Of a stretch of DNA of 5,812 nucleotides, positions 1 to 5,031 are shown piece after piece. Both the position numbers and the translations under genes were made by a program. This stretch comes from Pseudomonadota bacterium (GTDB lineage Bacteria > Pseudomonadota > Gammaproteobacteria > Burkholderiales > Burkholderiaceae_D). Where the stretch lies: positions 1 to 5,812 of the forward strand of contig JAEZVM010000127.1 in the NCBI GenBank assembly GCA_023420795.1. The letters run 5' to 3'. Below the pieces are notes generated by a model. That model saw nothing but the letters and a program-made list of their open reading frames with translations. It made no database searches and was not told the origin of the DNA. Position 1 is the stretch's first letter; every line of letters starts with the position of its first letter.

Positions 1-1517
1 CGCGCTTCTACATGGTGTCATGGCTGGGCGAGCGCGTGACCGCCGACCTGCGCAGCGCGGTGTACCGGCATGTGGTCACGCAGAGCCCGCAGTTCTTCGA
101 GACCACACAGACCGGCGAAGTGCTGTCGCGACTGACCACCGATACCACGCTGATCCAGGCGCTGGTCGGCACCAGCATCTCGATGGCCTTGCGCAACCTG
201 CTGCTGTTTGCCGGCGGGCTGGTGATGCTGTTCGTGACCAGCGCCCGGCTGTCTTCCATCATCGTGGTGCTGCTGGCTGCGGTGGTGCTGCCGATCGTGT
301 TCTTCGGCCGCCGTGTGCGCAGGCTGTCGCGCGCCTCGCAGGACCGTGTTGCCGATACCTCCGCGCTGGCCGGCGAAATCCTGAATGCGATGCCGACGGT
401 GCAGGCCTTCACCCATGAAAAAGCAGAAGCGCAACGCTTCGGCACATCGGTGGAACGCGCGTTCGCAACGGCGATGCAACGCATCCGCGCGCGCTCGCTG
501 CTGACCATGGTTGCGATCTTGCTCGTGTTCGGCGCCATCGTATTCGTGCTGTGGCTGGGCGCGCAGGAAGTCATCCGGGGCAGCATGACGACTGGCCAGC
601 TTGGCCAGTTCGTGCTGTATGCCGCAATCGTCGCCGGCGCAATCGGCGCGCTGTCGGAAGTGCTGGGCGAAGCGCAACGCGCCGCCGGCGCGACCGAACG
701 CCTGCTGGAACTGCTCGCCGTGGATTCGCCGATCCGCTCTCCCGGCCAGCCCAAGGTTCTTCCGCCGCGCACAGCCAACGGTGCGGCACTGTCGCTCAGG
801 CATGTCGGCTTTCACTACCCTTCCCGGCCCCAGCCACCGGCGCTCTCCGACCTGACCCTGGAAGTCCGCCCGGGCGAAACCGTCGCGCTGGTCGGCCCTT
901 CCGGCGCCGGCAAGACCACGCTGTTCCAGCTGCTGCTGCGCTTTTACGATCCGCAGAAGGGAAGCATCCTGCTCGACGGCGTCGATATCCGCCACCTCAG
1001 TCTGACAACGTTGCGCGACGCGATCGGCATCGTGCCGCAGGACACGGTGATCTTTTCCGACAACGCAATGGAAAACATCCGCTACGGCCGCGCCGACGCC
1101 ACCGACGATGAAGTGATTGCAGCGGCAAAGCTGGCCGCCGCGCATGAATTTATCGAGCGCCTGCCGCAGGGTTACCAGTCCTTTCTCGGCGAACGCGGCG
1201 TGCGTCTGTCGGGCGGGCAGCGGCAGCGCATCGCAATCTCCCGCGCGCTGCTGAAGAATCCGCCGTTGCTGCTGCTCGATGAAGCGACCAGCTCGCTCGA
1301 CGCGGAATCGGAGCGCCTGGTACAGGGCGCGCTGGAAGCGGCAATGGCCGGCCGCACCACGCTGGTCATCGCACACCGGCTGGCCACCGTGCAGAATGCC
1401 GACCGCATCGTCGTGTTGGAGCACGGTCGGATCGTCGAGACCGGCACGCATGCGTCGCTGGTCGCGCAGGGTGGCCTGTACGCGAGTCTGGCGGCCTTGC
1501 AGTTTTCGCAAGCATGA
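1..1517 (+). CDS. MsbA-related ABC exporter half-transporter (5' truncated)
   Basis: This is a fused permease/ATPase subunit that would work as a homodimer in the inner membrane, using ATP to export a lipid or other hydrophobic substrate. The reading frame is open to the window edge: Arg-Phe-Tyr codons precede the first Met at 12, so about 80-100 N-terminal residues are missing relative to a usual 580-600. Counting that Met as 1, hydrophobic segments lie near 59-77, 80-99, 163-184 and 197-217. The nucleotide-binding domain (about 254-501) is complete: Walker A GPSGAGKT at 295-302, Q-loop in GIVPQD, signature LSGGQ at 399-403, Walker B LLLLDE ending at Asp423-Glu424, and H-loop His455. The stretches PTVQAFTHE and EAQRAAGATERLLELL resemble the MsbA-related exporter family (the TIGR02204 type) more than canonical lipid A flippase MsbA. 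Substrate is not predictable. The stop is 55 bases before thyA, and no terminator is seen between them. Confidence 0.93.
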   Translation, partial: RFYMVSWLGERVTADLRSAVYRHVVTQSPQFFETTQTGEVLSRLTTDTTLIQALVGTSISMALRNLLLFAGGLVMLFVTSARLSSIIVVLLAAVVLPIVFFGRRVRRLSRASQDRVADTSALAGEILNAMPTVQAFTHEKAEAQRFGTSVERAFATAMQRIRARSLLTMVAILLVFGAIVFVLWLGAQEVIRGSMTTGQLGQFVLYAAIVAGAIGALSEVLGEAQRAAGATERLLELLAVDSPIRSPGQPKVLPPRTANGAALSLRHVGFHYPSRPQPPALSDLTLEVRPGETVALVGPSGAGKTTLFQLLLRFYDPQKGSILLDGVDIRHLSLTTLRDAIGIVPQDTVIFSDNAMENIRYGRADATDDEVIAAAKLAAAHEFIERLPQGYQSFLGERGVRLSGGQRQRIAISRALLKNPPLLLLDEATSSLDAESERLVQGALEAAMAGRTTLVIAHRLATVQNADRIVVLEHGRIVETGTHASLVAQGGLYASLAALQFSQA

Positions 1518-1538
1518 ACCGGCCAGTGCCGCTTACTT

Positions 1539-1544
1539 TACAAT
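1539..1544 (+). promoter_or_regulatory. Possible -10 element for thyA-folA
   Basis: TACAAT matches the sigma-70 -10 consensus at five of six positions and lies in the 55-base gap before thyA, 28 bases upstream of its ATG. The best -35 partner at 18-base spacing, TGAACC at 1515-1520, matches only three of six positions and overlaps the stop codon of the upstream gene. The -10 is therefore plausible but the promoter as a whole is weakly supported. If used, the leader would be only about 20 bases. Confidence 0.4.
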
Positions 1545-1572
1545 AGCCCGACTTTACCGAAATCACCTTCCC

Positions 1573-2367
1573 ATGCGCCAATACCTCGACTTCATGCGCC
1601 ATGTTTATGAACATGGCACCGAAAAGACCGACCGCACCGGCACCGGCACCCGCTCGGTGTTCGGCTACCAGATGCGTTTCAATCTTCAGGAAGGCTTCCC
1701 GCTGGTGACCACCAAGAAGCTGCATCTGAAATCCATCATCCATGAACTGATCTGGTTCCTCGCCGGCTCGACCAACATCAAGTACCTGAAGGACAACGGC
1801 GTATCGATTTGGGACGAATGGGCCGACGAAAATGGCAATCTCGGGCCGATTTACGGCTACCAGTGGCGCTCCTGGCCGAAGCCGGACGGCGGCCACATCG
1901 ACCAGATCACGCAGCTCGTCGATCAGATCAAAAACAACCCGGATTCGCGCCGCCTGATCGTATCGGCCTGGAACGTGGCCGACATTCCGCAGATGAAGCT
2001 GCCGCCCTGCCATGCGTTCTTCCAGTTCTATGTAGCCGACGGCAAGCTGTCCTGCCAGCTGTACCAGCGCAGCGCCGACATCTTCCTCGGCGTACCGTTC
2101 AACATCGCGTCCTATGCGCTACTGACGCACATGATGGCGCAGCAGACCGGGCTGGAGGTGGGCGAATTCATCTGGACCGGCGGCGACTGCCACCTGTATT
2201 CGAACCATCTGGAGCAGGTGCAGGAGCAACTGTCGCGCAGCACCTTCCCGCTGCCTAAGCTGGTCATCAGGCGCAAGCCGGATTCGATCTTCGATTACAG
2301 GTTCGAGGACTTCGAGATCGCTGAATACCAGTCGCATCCGCACATCAAGGCGCCGGTGGCGGTATAA
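1573..2367 (+). CDS. thyA: Thymidylate synthase
   Basis: ThyA converts dUMP to dTMP in the cytoplasm, using 5,10-methylene-tetrahydrofolate as both methyl donor and reductant and releasing dihydrofolate. The 264-residue product has the same length as the Escherichia coli enzyme and the same numbering of key residues: Arg21, Glu58, Trp80, Arg126-Arg127 (phosphate contacts from the partner subunit), nucleophile Cys146 in PPCHAFFQF, Arg166, Asp169, Asn177, His207 and Tyr209. The start at 1573 gives MRQYLDFMRHVYEHG, the expected N-terminus. The open frame continues upstream into the ABC gene, but that extension has no family resemblance. No clear Shine-Dalgarno sequence precedes the ATG. folA follows after 11 bases, and its product recycles the dihydrofolate made here. 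No residue of the active site is missing, so the enzyme should be functional. Confidence 0.98.
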   Translation: MRQYLDFMRHVYEHGTEKTDRTGTGTRSVFGYQMRFNLQEGFPLVTTKKLHLKSIIHELIWFLAGSTNIKYLKDNGVSIWDEWADENGNLGPIYGYQWRSWPKPDGGHIDQITQLVDQIKNNPDSRRLIVSAWNVADIPQMKLPPCHAFFQFYVADGKLSCQLYQRSADIFLGVPFNIASYALLTHMMAQQTGLEVGEFIWTGGDCHLYSNHLEQVQEQLSRSTFPLPKLVIRRKPDSIFDYRFEDFEIAEYQSHPHIKAPVAV

Positions 2368-2370
2368 GGG
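2366..2370 (+). promoter_or_regulatory. folA ribosome binding site overlapping the thyA stop
   Basis: AAGGG begins inside the thyA TAA stop codon (2365-2367) and lies 8 bases before the folA ATG. Ribosomes finishing thyA would sit on this site, so translational coupling of the two genes is likely. The coupling itself is an inference. Confidence 0.6.
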
Positions 2371-2378
2371 CGAACTCC

Positions 2379-2861
2379 ATGAGCCATCTGACCATCGTCG
2401 TCGCCACCGACGCGCAAGGCGGCATCGGCATCAACAACACACTTCCATGGCGACTACCGGAAGACCTCGCGCATTTCAAGCGGGTCACGTCCGGCCATCC
2501 GATCATCATGGGACGCAAGACCTTCGATTCGATCGGACGGCCGCTGCCGAACCGGCGCAACATCGTCATCACGCGCAACGCACAGTGGTCGCATGAAGGC
2601 GTTGAGGTGGTGCCATCGATCGAAGCCGCGCGCGCGCTGGTCGGGGATACACCTGCCTATGTAATTGGTGGCGCGCAGATCTACAAGGAAATCCTGCCCG
2701 CCACCGACCGGCTGATCGTCACGGAAATCGGCAAGCGCTTCGACTGCGATGCTTTCTTCCCCGCTATCGACCCGCAGCAATGGGAAGAAATCTCACGTGA
2801 ACCCCATCACTCCGCCGAACAGGGTTTCGATTACGCGTTCGTGATCTATCAGCGACGTTAA
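2379..2861 (+). CDS. folA: Dihydrofolate reductase
   Basis: DHFR reduces 7,8-dihydrofolate to tetrahydrofolate with NADPH in the cytoplasm and is the target of trimethoprim. The 160-residue protein is the normal size for the chromosomal bacterial enzyme (159 in E. coli). Family landmarks are in order: GGIGINNTLPWRLPEDL with Trp24 and the catalytic acid Asp29 (E. coli Trp22 and Asp27), IIMGRKTFDSIGRPLPNRRN with folate-binding Arg59 (E. coli Arg57), the NADPH-binding Gly97-Gly98 in YVIGGAQIY, and Thr115 (E. coli Thr113). The C-terminus FDYAFVIYQRR is typical. It is 11 bases after thyA and probably in the same transcript, coupling dTMP synthesis to folate recycling. Nothing suggests an acquired resistance (dfr) allele: composition and context match the neighbours. 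No convincing terminator follows; the next gene converges from 2900. Confidence 0.98.
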   Translation: MSHLTIVVATDAQGGIGINNTLPWRLPEDLAHFKRVTSGHPIIMGRKTFDSIGRPLPNRRNIVITRNAQWSHEGVEVVPSIEAARALVGDTPAYVIGGAQIYKEILPATDRLIVTEIGKRFDCDAFFPAIDPQQWEEISREPHHSAEQGFDYAFVIYQRR

Positions 2862-2899
2862 GTCGCCACAAGCGTCAAGCTCCGCGCAACAAATGTCAG

Positions 2900-3106
2900 C
2901 TAGTCGTCGCTCGTATCGGTAGAGCGACGCTGCTGCATCTGAATGTCTTTCCCGAGATACTCGCCATCCTCGCCTATGTCGTCAGGATGGATCGGTTCGC
3001 GTCCGCCGCCTATCCACGTTCCCTGATCGAGCTGTTCGGGTTGCGGAATGCCGGAAGACTGCTTGCCTGCCTGTCTGGAGGCAGGTTCCGGGCGGTTTGC
3101 ATTCAT
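2900..3106 (-). CDS. Small polar hypothetical protein, 68 residues
   Basis: I do not recognise this gene. The product is short, highly hydrophilic and acidic at its C-terminal end, with no signal peptide, membrane segment or cysteine. Its first third is rich in Pro, Gln, Ser and basic residues and is probably disordered. The middle (about 33-56) contains GGGREPIHPDDIGEDGEY followed by LGKDIQ, a Gly/Asp-rich stretch that looks like a conserved core; the tail RRSTDTSDD is polar. Two adjacent ATGs exist (3109 and 3106). The second is preferred because it lies 6 bases after a perfect AAGGAG, against 3 for the first. The strong ribosome binding site supports a real gene. It starts 32 bases after the stop of the upstream minus-strand gene (3139-3465), so the two probably form an operon. 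It converges on folA, with 38 bases between the stops. Confidence 0.72.
   Translation of the reverse strand: MNANRPEPASRQAGKQSSGIPQPEQLDQGTWIGGGREPIHPDDIGEDGEYLGKDIQMQQRRSTDTSDD
2905..2929. other. Inverted repeat at the folA / minus-strand convergence
   Basis: CGTCGCTC (2905-2912) and GAGCGACG (2922-2929) form a perfect 8-base stem with a 9-base loop. It lies inside the last codons of the minus-strand small gene and 44 bases beyond the folA stop. There is no T-run on the plus strand after it, and only a weak ATTTGTT further on for the minus strand. It could help end convergent transcripts, but it may simply be coding sequence. Confidence 0.25.
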
Positions 3107-3112
3107 CATGAA

Positions 3113-3118
3113 CTCCTT
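3113..3118 (-). promoter_or_regulatory. Ribosome binding site of the 68-residue gene
   Basis: On the minus strand this reads AAGGAG inside AAAAGGAG. It is 6 bases from the ATG at 3106 and 3 from the one at 3109, which favours the 3106 start. Confidence 0.75.
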
Positions 3119-3138
3119 TTGGGGACGAGGCGATCTCG

Positions 3139-3465
3139 CTAGTGAAGCCGCTGCTTCAGTTCCGAGATCGCATCATGCGCTTCCCGCACTGCGCTCTGCA
3201 CTTCCCAATCAATGTTGCCGGCACCCTTGCAGGTCTGCATGGTGCGATCGCCGAGCTTTTCCAGTCGCGTAACGCATTGGCGGATATGATCTTCATCTCT
3301 TTCCTGTTCGAAGACCTGCCGCGCCTGTTCCGATTCCCGCCCCAGCTCGCTCAGGCTGTCGCGCAATTCATCCGGCACATCCTTGGTGATCTGGCACAGT
3401 TGCGCCGCATTATCGATGCACTGTTTAACGTGGGGAAAATGCTCCTTCACCTGGCTGGCTTGCAT
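3139..3465 (-). CDS. Small helical Cys/His-motif protein, 108 residues
   Basis: I do not recognise a named family. The product has no signal peptide or membrane segment, is rich in Glu, Gln, Arg and Leu, and reads as mainly alpha-helical, probably a helical bundle. A motif is repeated: HVKQCI at 12-17 and HIRQCV at 60-65. Each is followed by another cysteine (Cys24 and Cys79), giving four cysteines in all (16, 24, 64, 79). This could reflect metal binding, disulfides or an old internal duplication. It loosely recalls small four-helix cysteine-rich copper proteins, but the cysteines are far fewer, so that remains speculation. The start at 3465 is chosen over the longer open frame back to 3732 because AAGGAA (3471-3476) lies 5 bases upstream and the extension looks non-coding and would cover the divergent intergenic region. 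It is the first gene of a likely two-gene minus-strand operon. Confidence 0.78.
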   Translation of the reverse strand: MQASQVKEHFPHVKQCIDNAAQLCQITKDVPDELRDSLSELGRESEQARQVFEQERDEDHIRQCVTRLEKLGDRTMQTCKGAGNIDWEVQSAVREAHDAISELKQRLH

Positions 3466-3470
3466 GTCTT

Positions 3471-3476
3471 TTCCTT
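3471..3476 (-). promoter_or_regulatory. Ribosome binding site of the 108-residue gene
   Basis: The minus strand reads AAGGAA inside GGAAAGGAAAAGAC, 5 bases before the ATG at 3465. It decides this internal start against the longer open frame. Confidence 0.7.
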
Positions 3477-3644
3477 TCCGTTTCAGCACAGAGTCAGTTG
3501 GGCTCCTGCCTGCTTCGATAGTTCCGGTCGTTAGCCGAATACCGGGGCGTGCGTTTCCGATGCTGCAACAAATCGAAAATAAGCCGCAACATCTTCGATG
3601 CTCTTCTGTCAAACCGATTTGCCTGCCGGTTTTCATGCTTCTCT

Positions 3645-3654
3645 GACTGCAGTC
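3645..3654. promoter_or_regulatory. Perfect 10-base palindrome, possible operator
   Basis: GACTGCAGTC is its own reverse complement and sits in the divergent intergenic region, 62 bases before the plus-strand start. A palindrome of this size is expected by chance in roughly one in four stretches of this length, so it is only a candidate regulator site. Confidence 0.2.
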
Positions 3655-3702
3655 CGGTGCGGCAGGGAAAGCGGACCACCTTTGAAACTGAATAAACGCA
3701 AG

Positions 3703-3709
3703 AAAGGAG
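3703..3709 (+). promoter_or_regulatory. Ribosome binding site of the BON/SRPBCC gene
   Basis: AAAGGAG ends directly against an ATG at 3710 and lies 6 bases before the ATG at 3716. Initiation needs a spacer, so 3716 is the better start, although both are in frame. Confidence 0.75.
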
Positions 3710-3715
3710 ATGGAC

Positions 3716-4951
3716 ATGAGACAAAAGTACATGAGGCAGAACTATCGCGAATCGAACAGGGGCCAATCGTTGATCGGATTGATCGGAGCCGCAGCGATTG
3801 GTGCGGTGGCAATGTATATGTCGGACCCCGACCGGGGCAAACGCCGGCGCGCACTCGCAACCGACAAGATGCGCAGCCTGGCGACACGAACCAGCGATGC
3901 CATCGATGTGGCATCGCGCGATTTCGGCAATCGGGCACATGGCCTGCGCGCGCAGGCAGGCAGGATGTTTTCGCGGCACACAGCAGACGCGGATAACGAT
4001 GAAGTGCTGATCGCTCGCGTTCGCAAGGAGATCGGACGGGCCGTTACCCATCCGCGGGCCATCAAGGTGTCCGCGCGCGAAGGTTGCGTCAGCCTGCACG
4101 GCCCGATTCTTGCGCATGAAAAACAGCCCTTGCTGGATTGCGTGAAGTCGGTGGCCGGCGTGTCGGAAATCGAAGACAAGCTGGAAGTGCATGACAGCCC
4201 AGCCGGCGTTCCGAGCCTGCAAGGCGAAGGCAGGCTGCGGCGCACCGGTTCCGCGATGATGAAGGAAACCTGGTCGCCTGCCCTGCGCGCCATCGCCGCT
4301 GTCGGCGGCGGCGTACTCGGCCTCTACGGACTGACGCGCAGGACACCGGCAAGCGTGGCGGTTGCCACGCTCGGCGCCGGCCTCATCACCCGCAGCGTGC
4401 TAAACCGTCCGTTCAACCAGCTTGCGGGCCGCAGTTCCGGCCAGCGGACGATCGACCTGCACAAATCCATCTACATCCAGGCATCGCCGGAAACGGTTTT
4501 CGATCAGTGGAGCCGCTACGAGAACTTCCCGCACTTCATGTCCAATGTGCAGGAAGTCCGCGACCTGGGCAACGACCGCTCGCACTGGGTCGTGAGCGGC
4601 CCTGCCGGCAGCCGTGTCGAATGGGATGCGACGATGACCGAATCGGTGCGGCCGCAATTGCTGGCGTGGAGCAGCGAACCGAACTCGACCGTGCAGCATA
4701 ACGGCACGGTCCGCTTCGAGCCTTCCGGCGACGGCACGCGGGTCACGGTACAGATGTCGTACAGCCCGCCGGCAGGAGCGCTTGGCCAGGCGTTCGCTTC
4801 CATGTTCAACGGCAACCCGAAACGGCAAATGGACGAGGACCTGATGCGCATGAAGTCGTATATCGAAGGTGGCCTTCCGCCGGGCGACGCAACAATGTCA
4901 ACTGCGCAGCAGCAATCGACGACGCAACAGCGCGGAACCTCATGGCACTAG
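3716..4951 (+). CDS. Membrane protein with BON and SRPBCC domains, 411 residues
   Basis: Function is unknown; the domain order is informative. Residues 18-36 form a glycine-rich membrane segment (SLIGLIGAAAIGAVAMYM) followed by DPDRGKRRRALA, a pattern typical of YtxH-like/glycine-zipper envelope proteins. A BON domain covers about 94-160, with SAREGCVSLHGPI and VAGVSEIEDKLEV; BON domains bind membranes or lipids and occur in OsmY. Residues 188-206 and 211-229 are hydrophobic and could be a two-helix hairpin. An SRPBCC/polyketide-cyclase (COQ10-like) domain spans about 246-386, opening with DLHKSIYIQASPETVFDQWS and including YENFPHFM; such folds hold hydrophobic ligands. The C-terminus (391-411) is a Gln/Thr/Ser-rich tail. 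Topology is ambiguous because positive charge lies on both sides of the first segment. A role in envelope or osmotic stress is inferred from BON only. The gene is divergent from the small minus-strand pair; start 3716 follows the Shine-Dalgarno spacing. Confidence 0.88.
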   Translation: MRQKYMRQNYRESNRGQSLIGLIGAAAIGAVAMYMSDPDRGKRRRALATDKMRSLATRTSDAIDVASRDFGNRAHGLRAQAGRMFSRHTADADNDEVLIARVRKEIGRAVTHPRAIKVSAREGCVSLHGPILAHEKQPLLDCVKSVAGVSEIEDKLEVHDSPAGVPSLQGEGRLRRTGSAMMKETWSPALRAIAAVGGGVLGLYGLTRRTPASVAVATLGAGLITRSVLNRPFNQLAGRSSGQRTIDLHKSIYIQASPETVFDQWSRYENFPHFMSNVQEVRDLGNDRSHWVVSGPAGSRVEWDATMTESVRPQLLAWSSEPNSTVQHNGTVRFEPSGDGTRVTVQMSYSPPAGALGQAFASMFNGNPKRQMDEDLMRMKSYIEGGLPPGDATMSTAQQQSTTQQRGTSWH

Positions 4952-4961
4952 CCGCTTCGGA

Positions 4962-4991
4962 GCTGCCCGCGCTGCCGAAGGTGCGGGCAGC
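4962..4991 (+). terminator. Strong hairpin after the BON/SRPBCC gene, possible terminator
   Basis: GCTGCCCGC (4962-4970) and GCGGGCAGC (4983-4991) form a perfect 9-base, GC-rich stem with a 12-base loop, starting 11 bases after the stop codon. The only T-run is TTTT at 5017-5020, 25 bases beyond the stem, so it is not a classical intrinsic terminator. It may act as a Rho-dependent or mRNA 3'-end stabilising structure. A competing stem, CTTCGG (4955-4960) with CCGAAG (4975-4980), overlaps it. Confidence 0.4.
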
Positions 4992-5031
4992 GGATATTCC
5001 GCCCGATGCAAGCTGCTTTTACTGAAACGCC

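Larger units (their letters stand above)
3466..3715. other. Divergent intergenic region, 250 bases
   Basis: This separates the minus-strand pair from the plus-strand BON/SRPBCC gene and must carry the promoters for one or both, yet no convincing sigma-70 pair is visible. On the minus strand a perfect TTGACA (3607-3612) has no acceptable -10 at 16-18 bases. On the plus strand TTGAAA (3682-3687) is too close to the ribosome binding site. Other structure: a 10-base perfect palindrome at 3645-3654, a 7-base inverted repeat CCTGCCG/CGGCAGG (3622-3628 and 3660-3666), and a direct repeat CGATGCT at 3558-3564 and 3596-3602. It is visibly richer in A/T than the flanking genes. Use of an alternative sigma factor is possible but unproven. 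Confidence 0.6.

Noticed and set aside
18..1511. A 497-codon open frame on the minus strand opposite the ABC transporter, and a second at 8-778
   Set aside because: Both are shadows of GC-rich codon bias in a gene with complete, ordered ABC motifs; their translations show no domain.
1279..1572. Upstream in-frame extension of thyA into the ABC gene
   Set aside because: It overlaps the Walker B and H-loop coding region in another frame, has no resemblance to ThyA, and the start at 1573 gives exactly the E. coli ThyA length.
2852..2866. GCGAC/GTCGC mini-hairpin across the folA stop as a terminator
   Set aside because: The stem is only 5 bases and no T-run follows.
3142..3534. Plus-strand open frame of 130 codons opposite the Cys/His gene
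   Set aside because: It has no ribosome binding site and is antisense to a frame with a good start and patterned helical protein; it reads as a shadow.
3607..3612. Perfect TTGACA on the minus strand as a -35 element
   Set aside because: The bases at 17-base spacing read TTGCGG on the minus strand, a very poor -10, and nearby spacings are no better.
3466..3732. N-terminal extension of the 108-residue minus-strand protein up to a Met at 3732
   Set aside because: The extension lacks a Shine-Dalgarno, would overlap the divergent gene's start, has unlike composition, and a good ribosome binding site sits before the internal Met at 3465.
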